From assembly GCA_905250025.1 (NCBI GenBank), contig CAJNOJ010000184.1, positions 147,459 through 211,458 on the forward strand: a stretch of 64,000 bases of DNA, written 5' to 3'. Made by a program: the position numbers and the translations under genes. Below, piece by piece: positions 49,428-59,957 of this stretch. A model generated the notes under the pieces. The model was not told where the DNA came from. It was given only the letters and a program-made list of their open reading frames with translations, and made no database searches. Each line of letters begins with the position of its first letter. The first letter of the stretch is position 1. The stretch comes from Adineta ricciae. Its lineage: Eukaryota; Rotifera; Eurotatoria; Adinetida; Adinetidae.

Positions 49428-51368
49428 ATGGTAGTATCCAAGTTGGAAAGTTTACCATCTGAATTAGTTGTTGAAATCAGTGATTATCTGGATGCATGTG
49501 ATTTGTATCGTGCATTTTATGGATTAAATCATCGTATAAACACAATACTTGAGTTAGTTTTTTGCTTAAAAAACAAATTTGATTGTATATTTTTCTTCTT
49601 TCAGTCACCAATGTCATCGTTTGAACGTCAATTTTATTCATATTTCAAAAAATCAGTTCGATTTCTGTTGTACACGAATTCTACCACGTATTGCTACTCG
49701 TATTACTTCCTTAACATTACCTGGAAGTAATTCTTCCACACCTGGATTACTTCCGCAATTTTTGGTGTATTTTAAGTCTTTAGGAACTATCTTTATTCAC
49801 CTCTTATCATTTAAATTAGTTGAATTTACAAAATCCGATGTTGAAATTCTTGTACCACACCTTCACCAACTTGTGTATCTTAGAAATCTATCAATAGGTG
49901 GATACACACGGTTAATGCCGTTTAATATAAATACAAATGAACTGTTCCAAGAACATGTCGTATTGCCGTTATCGTTACGTAGTTTGGCATTTCCTTACGA
50001 AATTTCAGATCGATGGATTCAGACGTCAAATTCTACACTATCGATAGAACAATTACATGTTACTTCTATTTATATAGACACGTTAATATCGTTTATGCAG
50101 CGATTTCCAAGATTGAATCGATTGACTACAGTTCTAAGTGAGCCTGGCGAATCAGATTTAATAGCCGAGAATATTCCTGGATCTACTATAATGTTTCAAT
50201 CATTACGATATTTAAATTTAAATATTGTATCAGATGTAAGCTTGCCATTTATAATCAAAAAAGTGAATTCTTTCATCTCCTTTAGGTATCATTTTCTCAA
50301 TTTGCTTCTTTTCTTCGACATGTACCACAACTTCATACTTTAATTATTGAGGCACTCAATCCCGATGTATTGTTTTTGGACGCACATCAATGGGAAGCAA
50401 ATTTGTCAGCCAATCTTTCTTCGTTTCATTTCGATCTGACGATAACATCGCTAGTTGGTTTTGATCATCTCTCCTTACTCAAACCTTTCAAAAGTGATTA
50501 TTGGACGTCACGCGGTTGGTTTGTTCAGTGTCGTACACGAGATCGTGGTCGATTTTTTCGTCTATCAACAAGTCAATCGCCAATCATTAATCTTCTTTAT
50601 TGGCCCGATGATGAAATTCTTCTCGATTCAAAGTCAATCATTCGATATCCTCATGTCACACATGTTGAATTATGGTGGAATTTATCTAAGTCGACTCAAT
50701 CGATATGTCCACATGTACGTTCCATTCAATTCTATGGTGCGAATAATGGCGAAATTGAAACAATTCATCCAAATGTTCGTGACCTGCTTAATACATCATC
50801 ATTCGAACATATCATTATTGATAACAATGTACCGATTAGTCCAACTAGATTAGCACACCTTCTAGCGAAATCATCTGATCGTGTTCATATTCTCACATGT
50901 TCAACACATTGGTTATATTCGTTGTTCAAGACAAAAGACAACGAATGGATTTGTCTTCTGCTAACGATGAGAATTCGAAAATTGATATTAAATAATACTA
51001 ATTTGGTACTATCTTATGCAGATTTAATTGCATTCGCTCGAACATTTATCAATTTACAAGAAATATCCATAAAATTAGTTTCAGTAGAAGAAATGGCTTT
51101 TCTTTTAAATATTCTTCGACAACTCACTATGGCAAGTATTGAATTACCGGATACTGAACTCAGAAATATCACCAATCTGACTCAATGGATTCTAGAAAAT
51201 ACTGTATTTCGTGATTTCACAATCGAAAAACGCGCAGGTGGATTGGATTCATCTAAAATTCTTCTCTGGATTGGCTCACATAATAGAACTAATCTATACG
51301 GAACAGAACATCAATTGTATTCGAACCATCCTATAATTAAAGAAAAGATTCTAGAGAATTATCTATAG
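49428..51368 (+). CDS. F-box/LRR-like protein
   Basis: Exons 49428-49552, 49605-50235 and 50286-51368 (phases 2 and 0) give 612 residues. The F-box is LESLPSELVVEISDYLDACD at the N-terminus, followed by HRINTIL. Beyond it are family lines such as FCCTRILPRIATRITSLTLPGS, LRYLNLNIVSDV, and a C-terminal block with FDLTITSLVGFD, GWFVQCRTRDRGRF, VTHVELWWN and LILNNTNLVL. It is the long bdelloid-type F-box architecture, shared with the 59958 gene (compare EEHQWFVRCFGF with SRGWFVQCRTRD). Probably an SCF substrate adaptor with unknown target. Confidence 0.82.
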
Positions 51369-51776
51369 TCTATCTGATATTTTAAAGCAACATGGATCTC
51401 AACATTTAATTCAAAAGAACAGAACTTTTTCAATTACCTTCACTCTTAATAACAATTGAAACAATCTCGACTATTGTTAATCTATACTTTGTTATCTTTG
51501 ACCTTAACTAATATTAATGACGTTCGTCTGTATATAGAATAGTTGTCTATTACTGATCGGAATCTCTCGATAGAGAAAATCTTTCGATCATTGATAATAA
51601 CATATATATCTACTTCTTTCTTATTTTTTTATTGACGACATTTTCTGCTTTTCTGTAAACGGCATAGATTCTCTCTCTCTCCTTCTCTGTATCTGACTTG
51701 TATATAACAGGAACATTTCTTTATATTCAACTATTATATCTGTACTTGGACATTCTACTTCTATCGATTTTTCGAA
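51369..51776. other. Intergenic with TATA-like element
   Basis: 408 bp between the F-box stop and the small gene. GTATATAAC at 51700-51708 lies about 70 nt before the small ATG. A CT-rich tract (tctctctctccttctct) is at about 51671-51687. Confidence 0.4.
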
Positions 51777-51947
51777 ATGCGTCCAGCTTATGCAGGTCCG
51801 GGCTCTACGCGTTGGAAACCTACACAAGATCCAGGCAAAACTGCACCAAGTTCAACTTCCGATGCGAACCGATCAAACGCAACTGATGTCAATTCGGCAA
51901 ATTCAAAAGGAGGTCATACACAAACAAATGTCGACAAAAAAGAATAA
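51777..51947 (+). CDS. Small disordered protein (56 aa)
   Basis: A frame of 57 codons: MRPAYAGPGSTRWKPTQDPG, then a Ser/Asn/Thr/Lys-rich hydrophilic stretch ending VDKKE. It has a TATA-like element about 70 nt upstream and an AATAAA at 52025-52030, 78 nt after the stop, so it looks like a compact transcription unit. Low hydrophobicity suggests an intrinsically disordered protein. No family is recognised; I do not assign a stress function. Confidence 0.45.
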   Translation: MRPAYAGPGSTRWKPTQDPGKTAPSSTSDANRSNATDVNSANSKGGHTQTNVDKKE

Positions 51948-52333
51948 GATTTTCATCAGACGATTTTCATTGTAGTATCAACTTTCCCTGTATGTTCATT
52001 GCATAGAGTCTTTGAATATTTTTTAATAAACCCAACTCATATCGTATAAATTGAATTTATAACTATCGGAATACTTTCTTTGCTATTTAATCATTCTGAC
52101 CTTGAAGAAGAAAGCATCCTTTGAAAAAAAGCACGTCGGATTTTTTTCTATTCAGGAAAAGTGAAATATAAATCGAGAATTGAATCATTGTTAGCATTTT
52201 CTCGTTTTAACACGAAGAGTATGTTCAGGATTAATCATGTCACAAAGAATGTGACCTTTGCACTTGTCATATCCGTGTGTAATCGTTCTGCTCGTTGATA
52301 AAATTGTGCTACTTAGTATATAAGCAATCAAGA

Positions 52334-55300
52334 ATGAAAAATCTTATTATCGTCTTGATTTATTGTCAAATAATACATCTTAATTGTCAATTGATTCTTC
52401 ATGATATCGATAAAACTACGAATGAACATATTTGGCAATATGATTGTTTATATTATTATGTTACTCGTGAAGAACTAGCTTATCAAGAATTATCGAATTT
52501 AATCAGCGACATGATTCCATATTGTTTTCGACCGTTAACTAAAACTGATGAATTGATAAAAAGTGTTATTCATTCAAACGATCCACAATTCACTTTTGTA
52601 GAATTGCGTGATCGGAATATTACTGCGAAAGATCTCCTTCTTTGGTCATGTCCAATTGATTTAGCTGAAAAATATGAAGTGTACTTGAATACGAACGATT
52701 TGATATTATCGAATGAAATATTTTATAATTGTACAAAACCGTGGTTTGGTTTATTTTGTCAATACTCATTTGAATTTACTGAACAAATGTTAATCAACGA
52801 TGTTGTTTACAATCAATTCCATCGAAAAAACTCATATCTAGGCTCATCGAATTCTCCAATCGAATTTCCATGTTATGTTCATATTGAATGCAATCGAGGT
52901 GGATCATTTCTATGTCTCGATTGGCGCGAGATATGCGATGGACATGTCGATTGTATTGATGAAGGTCTCGATGAGATGTTTTGTTTCGATATGGAATTGA
53001 ATGAATGTCCAGAAAATGAATACCGATGTCATAATGGTTTGTGCATTCCATATCAATTTTGGGAAAACGGTATTGGTCATGCTGATTGTCTTGATCGATC
53101 GGATGAGTATAATGATGTGTCTTATCCAAAATCATGTTTTCAAGATCCAACATTTCGTTGTGAAGAACATTCATGTCGAACAAATTGGTATGAATTTACA
53201 TGTGGCGATGGACAATGTGCACAAAAATTTGATCAATGTCATAATGGACGACATTTGTTATTGATTGAAACGATTACTAAACAAAAAAGTGTATCGGAGA
53301 GATGTTTAGTTGCAATGATATGTTTAACAAAATTAGTTAAAGAAACTCATGGATATTCCTGTGATTTTGTTGTGAAAAATATTCAAGATTATCTTCGATT
53401 TTGTGATACAATTTTTCAGTTTCCATCATTTCCGATTCATTTGGATCATATTCGATTTTTATACGAGAATATTTCTCTTAAAACGAATTATTCGTCCTTA
53501 ATTATCCCTGATTATGTTTGTTATGATCAAGAACTTTGTGATTGTTTAGTTCCCAATTTGATCTATCAAAATCTGACCTGTGTATTCAGTTCACAACTTG
53601 ATTTAGCATCCAGTATTACCGGTCATGTTTGGATTGATATAATTCTCACACTTAGTTCCCATTTTCGATCGTGTTTAACGTCAAAAATACGACGAATTAA
53701 CCATATCAATTCGTCATCGTTGTATCAATGTCGAAATTCGTCGAAATTCATTTCTAAACATCGTATAACCGATGAGAATCTCGATTGTTGTTTAGGAGAT
53801 GATGAAGACATAGATAATGAGTATAGCTGCACATACAATCATCGTTATCGTGTCAAATGTTCGGAAGAAAACAAATGTTTATCATCCTTACATACTGAAG
53901 ACGATTGTATATTAACGGAAAAGCAAATTTCGTTCAAAAATATTTGTGATGGTTTGAACGAAATAACGTTTACTGATTTGAAAAACGGACAAAATTATAC
54001 TGATGAACTCGATTGTTACCATTGGCCTTGTAAAACGATTTACACTACATGTGATGGATATTGGACGTGTCCGAATGGTGAAGACGAAGAAAACTGTTTC
54101 CCAAGTATATGCTCTAATGGAACGTATTCGTGTATATCGCCATCGAATTATTCTCTGATTTGCTTATCATCGGAGAGAATTAACGACGAAATCAATGATT
54201 GCATTGGTTCCATAGATGAAATGGAATTCTGTCGACGTGTTTATCCTTCACATTTGAATCCGAAACGTTTCCGTTGTCAAAATAGTGATATATGCTTGTC
54301 ACTATCAGAACTTTGTGATAATGTTCCAGCGTGTCCTCTTGCCGATGACGAAATCTTTTGTCAATATGGAAAAAGTTTTCTAGACGTCTTTCGTTACCTT
54401 AATGATATTGAACAGAAGAAAATCAACCATTTTTCACTTCATACATCACCGAATTATCCACGATTAGAAACTACAAATGACACACTTTTGTGGACAGTTG
54501 AACAGCATACAATTGGACAATATCATTATTCACAAAAGATTTCTCCTATTTCACCGTGGTCTTGTAATCGTGGATTAACTGTTCGAATGAAATCTTACTA
54601 TAAATATCGATGTATGTGTCCACCGAGTTACTATGGAGATCTGTGTCAATATCAAAATGAACGAGTTAGTTTAACGTTAGGAATTATTAGTGCAGATAGA
54701 TACGATGTTTTTATGATTGTTTTGATGTTGATTAATAATGACAAATTCAAAGAAATTCATTCTTATGAAATGCTGGAATACATTGCAAGTCAAAGTTGTG
54801 ATTTCAAACATAATATCTATTTATTATTTTCAAGTAGACCAAAAAATATTTCGAAGAATTATCATATTCAAATTGATGTATATGAAAAACATGCAATGAA
54901 GTATCGTGCAAGTTGGTATTTACCAATTCCGTTCCTTTTCTTGCCTGTCAATCGCATATCTACACATGTATTTATACCGTCGGAAGAATTACCTTCGAGT
55001 TCGAATTGTTCGATCCAATGTCAGAATGGTCAGTGTACAAAATATGTCAATCGAAACGACCTATCTTTCTGTCGATGTTTATCTGGATGGACTGGATATC
55101 AATGTGATATTCCGATAGATTGTCAGGATTGTTCGGAAAACTCATTATGCATTGGATCGATGAATAATCGTTCAATATGTATTTGTCCACTAACAAAATT
55201 CGGCCGTCGATGTGTCTTGACATCGTCATGTCCGGAAAATGCATGTGAAAACAATGGACAATGCATTCCTTCGGATATGCTGAGTATATCAAACAAACGA

Positions 55301-57085
55301 TATTCTTGTATTTGCTCAGATCAATACTACGGTTCAAGATGTCAATATCGGAAAGCAAAATTAGATATTTATCTTCAAAATCTAGAGATACCATCGTATC
55401 TGTTAGCATATTTCTTTACCGTTTCAAATCATTCAGAACCAACATTAACGATAATGATACAAAAACTAACGCTTTTTCAACGTATGGTGACTTTTCGTAT
55501 TTCAATTCCATATCATCTTGTAATTGTTCGTTCGAATCACAGATACTACCTTGCTGTTCTTCATACCATTCCAAATCTAGATTTAGTAACCGAAATCAAT
55601 CCATCACAAGAATGTTTTCCTATTCAATATCTATTCAATTCAACCGTCATGTCTCTCCCACGTTTTCATCGAATAAAATATTATCACATCTTATGTCAAA
55701 CAAAACATAGTTTACATTGTTTTCTCGATGAATATTATCTTTGTTTTTGCACACAGGAGCGTCATGCTAATTGCTTTGAATTTGATTCAAATGATAATAA
55801 TCTTCAATGTTCATCCAAACACACATGTCTCAACGGTGGTCAATGCTTACAAGATCATCCGACATGCCCGTCAACGGTTATTTGTGTTTGTACAGATTGT
55901 TTCTATGGTAATCAGTGTCAATTTTATAGCAAAGGTCTCGGTTTAACATTAGATGAAATCTTAACTTATGAAATCAAGTCTAATGTGAATTTAATCGATC
56001 AATCTTTTGTGGTTAAACTATGTGCATTGATAACAACGATTATTCTTCTCGCTGGAATTTTCAATAGTATTTTATCAACTATTGTTTTTAAGAATAAAAC
56101 ATCACAGGAAGTCGGTTGTGGAATTTATCTCTTTACATCATCGATTGTTTCTCTATGCATCGTGATTCTATTTGCATTAAAATTCTGGTTTCTCATTTAC
56201 TCCTATCGAGATTTTCTCGGACAGAAATTCATTCGTTTTTCAAACTGTATGATTATTGAACCACTATTAAAACTTCTTTTGAATGTAAATAATTGGTTAA
56301 ATGCTTGTGTGGCCGGTGAACGTGCATTTGCAGTATTTAAAGGTGTTTCATTTCGAAAAGAAGCAAGTAAACAAACAGCTGAATGGATTATCGTATGTTT
56401 GATTGTGATCAATATCATTCTACTTATTCCTCAAACATTTCATTTACGCTTATTTTATGATCAAAAAGAAGATCGAACTTGGTGTGTCATTCTCTACTCG
56501 GAATTATTAAATAACTACAATTCATTTAGTTTATTTTTTCATTTTTTTTCACCATTTATTATTAATTTATTCTCTGCACTATTTATCATTATTGGTACAG
56601 CACATCAACGAGTTGTTTCTCAAAATCAACACAAATTCACCAATCATTTTATCAGTAAATTCAAACAACATAAACATTTATTGATTAGTTCGGTGATTCT
56701 TCTCATTTTATCTTTACCACGTTTGATCATTTCCTTTACATTGAATTGTAAAAAATCATCCGATCACTTCTGGTTATATCTATCGGCATATTTTGTTTCA
56801 TTTTTGCCATCAATGTTNAAATTCAAACAACATAACCATTTATTCATTAGTTCGGTGATTCTTCTCATTTTATCTTTACCACGTTTGATCATTTCCTTTA
56901 CATTGAATTGTAAAAAATCATCCGATCACTTCTGGTTATATCTATCGGCATATTTTGTTTCATTTTTGCCATCAATGTTGATATTCATCGTCTTTGTTTT
57001 ACCGTCGCCAATTTATAAAAAGGAGTTTACACAATTTTTATCACGTATTCAACGACGTTATGCGCTATTCAATGGAAATATTTAA
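52334..57085 (+). CDS. LDLa/EGF-repeat seven-transmembrane receptor, with an assembly-made internal duplication
   Basis: Single exon. The ATG at 52334 gives a signal peptide (MKNLIIVLIYCQIIHLNC). The ectodomain has LDL-receptor class A modules near residues 185-220 (ICDGHVDCIDEG), 225-258 (CIPYQFWENG … DRSDE), 465-495, 565-588 (CDGYWTCPNGEDEENC) and 645-676, then EGF-like modules near 745-772, 890-925 (CRCLSGWTGYQC), 926-1005 and 1160-1195. Seven hydrophobic helices follow from about 1220, with ERAFAVFKG after TM3. The N at 56818 sits between two copies of a 161 bp segment, so a TM6-TM7 stretch of 54 residues is doubled; the true protein is about 1529 residues. It is an orphan adhesion-type GPCR of a kind common in rotifers. 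Confidence 0.82.
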   Translation: MKNLIIVLIYCQIIHLNCQLILHDIDKTTNEHIWQYDCLYYYVTREELAYQELSNLISDMIPYCFRPLTKTDELIKSVIHSNDPQFTFVELRDRNITAKDLLLWSCPIDLAEKYEVYLNTNDLILSNEIFYNCTKPWFGLFCQYSFEFTEQMLINDVVYNQFHRKNSYLGSSNSPIEFPCYVHIECNRGGSFLCLDWREICDGHVDCIDEGLDEMFCFDMELNECPENEYRCHNGLCIPYQFWENGIGHADCLDRSDEYNDVSYPKSCFQDPTFRCEEHSCRTNWYEFTCGDGQCAQKFDQCHNGRHLLLIETITKQKSVSERCLVAMICLTKLVKETHGYSCDFVVKNIQDYLRFCDTIFQFPSFPIHLDHIRFLYENISLKTNYSSLIIPDYVCYDQELCDCLVPNLIYQNLTCVFSSQLDLASSITGHVWIDIILTLSSHFRSCLTSKIRRINHINSSSLYQCRNSSKFISKHRITDENLDCCLGDDEDIDNEYSCTYNHRYRVKCSEENKCLSSLHTEDDCILTEKQISFKNICDGLNEITFTDLKNGQNYTDELDCYHWPCKTIYTTCDGYWTCPNGEDEENCFPSICSNGTYSCISPSNYSLICLSSERINDEINDCIGSIDEMEFCRRVYPSHLNPKRFRCQNSDICLSLSELCDNVPACPLADDEIFCQYGKSFLDVFRYLNDIEQKKINHFSLHTSPNYPRLETTNDTLLWTVEQHTIGQYHYSQKISPISPWSCNRGLTVRMKSYYKYRCMCPPSYYGDLCQYQNERVSLTLGIISADRYDVFMIVLMLINNDKFKEIHSYEMLEYIASQSCDFKHNIYLLFSSRPKNISKNYHIQIDVYEKHAMKYRASWYLPIPFLFLPVNRISTHVFIPSEELPSSSNCSIQCQNGQCTKYVNRNDLSFCRCLSGWTGYQCDIPIDCQDCSENSLCIGSMNNRSICICPLTKFGRRCVLTSSCPENACENNGQCIPSDMLSISNKRYSCICSDQYYGSRCQYRKAKLDIYLQNLEIPSYLLAYFFTVSNHSEPTLTIMIQKLTLFQRMVTFRISIPYHLVIVRSNHRYYLAVLHTIPNLDLVTEINPSQECFPIQYLFNSTVMSLPRFHRIKYYHILCQTKHSLHCFLDEYYLCFCTQERHANCFEFDSNDNNLQCSSKHTCLNGGQCLQDHPTCPSTVICVCTDCFYGNQCQFYSKGLGLTLDEILTYEIKSNVNLIDQSFVVKLCALITTIILLAGIFNSILSTIVFKNKTSQEVGCGIYLFTSSIVSLCIVILFALKFWFLIYSYRDFLGQKFIRFSNCMIIEPLLKLLLNVNNWLNACVAGERAFAVFKGVSFRKEASKQTAEWIIVCLIVINIILLIPQTFHLRLFYDQKEDRTWCVILYSELLNNYNSFSLFFHFFSPFIINLFSALFIIIGTAHQRVVSQNQHKFTNHFISKFKQHKHLLISSVILLILSLPRLIISFTLNCKKSSDHFWLYLSAYFVSFLPSMXKFKQHNHLFISSVILLILSLPRLIISFTLNCKKSSDHFWLYLSAYFVSFLPSMLIFIVFVLPSPIYKKEFTQFLSRIQRRYALFNGNI
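56657..56979. repeat. 161 bp false tandem duplication around the N at 56818
   Basis: 56657-56817 and 56819-56979 are the same sequence with two or three differences (K to N, L to F in the protein). The offset of 162 is a multiple of three, so the frame survives. A class A receptor would not have TM6-TM7 twice, so this is overlapping contig ends. Confidence 0.93.
56818..56818. other. Single-N assembly join inside a coding exon
   Basis: An isolated n between two copies of the same 161 bp segment of the LDLa/EGF-7TM receptor. It is the clearest of the five joins, because protein structure shows the duplicate cannot be real. Confidence 0.93.
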
Positions 57086-57534
57086 CACGCTTTCGTTCTC
57101 ATTGTCGGAATGGATCTGGTCTGGGGAAGAAAATTAACATTCATGACGAGAAAAACATGATTCTTTGTAGCTTTTGTCTTTGTTGAAAATGCAAATAAAT
57201 AAAATACATGTGGGAAGCATGGTTTTCTATCAAATTTTTAATTAGTCTACATATTCGTGCAGAAATAATCTTGATTGATGTACTTTTGAAAACATTTATG
57301 AATGCTCTTGATTGGGAGATTATTAACGGATAACAAAAGCTGATATTATCTACTTTAGTACGGTTCAGTTATCAGTGTGGGAGTTGATAAAAATCGCATT
57401 AATTAACAAACAGTTTTTCCTCATGTTCCGTAAAGACAAAATCATGTTTAATCTTTATAACGCCTCGTAGTTTAATAGTTTTTGTTTTGTTCTATATAAT
57501 TATTTTTATTAATAGGAATAAAAAACATATCTCT
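57086..57534. other. Convergent 3' region
   Basis: 449 bp between the receptor stop and the stop of the minus-strand coiled-coil gene. AATAAA motifs at about 57195-57203 could end the receptor transcript. No frame of interest. Confidence 0.4.
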
Positions 57535-58815
57535 TTAGTTAAATGAAGGAAAAATACGTGACGATTTCTTTGCCGGTGCATTCGGTTGAACTCGATCAAT
57601 GGTTTGTGGATATATGGATTTGATTGCCTGTGTTGGATCTTCTGGTTTCGTAGGTGTTTTCAATTTATCCAATGCTTCTAAGTATTCTAAATGAAGACGA
57701 CGCATTTTGTCACTGGCTTGTTCGATATACGAGTCTAAATCAAACGAAATGGATTCGAATTCCGAGTCAGATGATGACGACGTTCTCAGCCAGTGTTCTT
57801 TCGAATAAGTTGGTTCAACTTCGAAAATACTCTTCATTGGTTCAACGGATAACGTCTGATGCTTATCAGTCGTCAATCTAAAATGACATTAGGTTATTAG
57901 AACAGTTTATATAATCATTGTAACACATACTTTTCTCTTTTATCTTCGATTTCCATCGGTTTAACATCATTTAGTTGTGAAGTATCTGTGGATGATGATG
58001 ATTTGAAAGCATTGATAGGCATTGAAAGCAGTTGACTGACCATCGGAAGACGATGCGATGGTTCAGCAGATTTCGTTTCGACGGTCGAGTGATTGGGTGA
58101 ACATGAAGCGACATAGGCACTAACTGGTAATGATAATAGATGACTAATCATAGGTAGACGATATTCATTTTTTGGTTCTTCTTCCTTTATGGGAACTGTT
58201 ACTGAAGGTAACCAGATATTCGATGGTAGAGTTTTAATTGTATCAACACCTGTTGAACATATAGGTGTTGAAGAAGAGTCATTTGCTATGGTGGTGGTGG
58301 TAGTGGTGGCTGTTGTGGTTGAAGGAAAAATAAACGAACCATCTTGTGTTGATAATTGTAGAGAAGATATAAGATTTACTAAAACATCGATTTGTTCGGA
58401 ATCTGGTGCCAGTAAACATGGCTGTGCTCGTTGTAGTTCAAGTAATTCTTTCTCTTTGGCATTGAGCTTAGATCGTAGAAGAGCGAAAATCTTCGATATA
58501 TTCTAAATTAAAAAAACGAAAAAATATATATTTATTCTTCAAGGTTAATGATTGTTTATCATATCAATAATATTAGATTGCTTGTAGTGACATCTTTAAC
58601 AATCTCTTATGTTCTTTCGAAGTCAAAACAAAATCCTCGATCTTAAGATTGCTTTCAAAAGAACAATAATAATGAAATTTCACACCTAAACCACAACTTT
58701 ACGAGTATTTCGTGTTCAAATCATTGTTGAAAAAAACAAGCTGATGTTAACAAGAAAGAAAAGAAAATGAATAAGAAAAAACAATTACCTTATTATCTTG
58801 TTGTTGAAGATCCAT
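57535..58815 (-). CDS. Unknown protein with a duplicated RLPM-LLS motif
   Basis: Exons 58815-58789, 58502-57931 and 57877-57535 give 313 residues. A short helical start (KIFALLRSKLNAKEKELLEL) looks like a coiled coil; then comes a Thr run encoded by a microsatellite (58293-58320) and two copies of a ~20-residue motif, RLPMISHLLSLPVSAYVAS and RLPMVSQLLSMPINAFKSS, 45 residues apart. The C-terminus is acidic/Ser-rich (SSSSDSEFESISFDLDSYIE) with a helix (DKMRRLHLEYLEALDKL). No known domain. The first intron is long (286 nt). The repeated motif could be a binding peptide. Confidence 0.65.
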
Positions 58816-59957
58816 GTTTGAAGTGACTGATGTATTAAATGAAAAATGTTCTTCTCCAAGCATCCAGATGCTTATTTATGTATTGCGATCGTTGTATTTC
58901 GCCTTCTTGTTCTTAAATAAAGAAAGAAAGAAAGAACAAGAAAAATAAATGACGCCATTCTTTGACCCATTTGAGGACATACCATGGCGAGAGAAAGAAA
59001 TAGTGTGTTGAATGATAAGAACGCAAAAAAGTATATTCTGTAGAGGCACATTTCTCGCATATGTTTATTATATCCAGACCCTCCGACATGATTTCATCTT
59101 GCAAAAGCAAACATCTTTTCACATTTAATTTATTTCTGTAGTGTAACTAGCAAGTGAAAAACATCTTTGAATATTCATAATGATTGACACGGAAAATCAT
59201 TTCTTCTATCAAATAATATCCAACTGATTTCCTTTGAAAACGATTTGAATAAGTGACAAATGATACTTATGTCTTACTACATTGTATTTTCATCACACGA
59301 ACAGGTTTCTCTCGAATACTGACAGATCTCTTGTCTACTTAATGAATTTTTAATTAATATAAAAAAGAGCAAAGAGAAAACCGAACTCATCTTATTTAAT
59401 TCTCCACTGAACACATTGCAATGCTAAATGATAATCTAACTATCTATCTCTACAGTTTCGTTATCCTCTCCATAGCTGTCATCATATTTTGCGCATGTTT
59501 CTTCTCTTTATCAACAATACTCGCCACCGATGCTTAAGAATTTGTTAAAACGAAGGTAAGTATCGTGATCTACTATCAATTTCATTGTAAAATTAAAATA
59601 CACTTAATGTCGACGTCATCATCCTATTAAAAGCATATTTTGATACGCCTATAATATGGTCATGTAATGAAACGCATATTCGATCGTTGTTTCTGCATGA
59701 CTCAACATGACGACGTACGAATTTGCTCAGACATATGTGTTATTACGAAAGACGATAGTCTCTTCACTTTCAAGAACAACGTCGAACAAAACCTTTGTTA
59801 TGGACAACCAGTAGAAACTAAATGCGACATAGTAGAGGAAGAAAGAAAATGAGTGTGGATGACGAAATAACATTCTTTATATTTCTATCACGTAAGCGTG
59901 CTAGAAGATTTTCGCAATACTAGTTTAGTCAATTATCTTTTGAAGATCAAGTCGACA
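58816..59957. other. Divergent intergenic region
   Basis: 1.14 kb between two divergent genes. It holds one small-frame candidate at 59421 (listed separately), and otherwise AT-rich sequence. Frames at 58872, 58913 and 59667 lack support. Confidence 0.35.
59421..59537 (+). CDS. Candidate single-pass micropeptide (38 aa)
   Basis: MLNDNLTIYLYSFVILSIAV followed by IIFCACFFSLSTILATDA: a short polar start, one continuous hydrophobic helix of ~24 residues and a short tail. A TATAAAAAA at 59358-59366 lies about 60 nt upstream. No family is recognised. Short membrane peptides arise by chance in AT-rich DNA, so confidence is low. Confidence 0.3.
   Translation: MLNDNLTIYLYSFVILSIAVIIFCACFFSLSTILATDA

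Noticed and set aside
52794..53183. Minus-strand and alternative-frame ORFs within the large receptor gene (also 53001, 54906, 55047, 55261, 55728, 56203)
   Set aside because: Shadows of the receptor coding sequence, without independent support.
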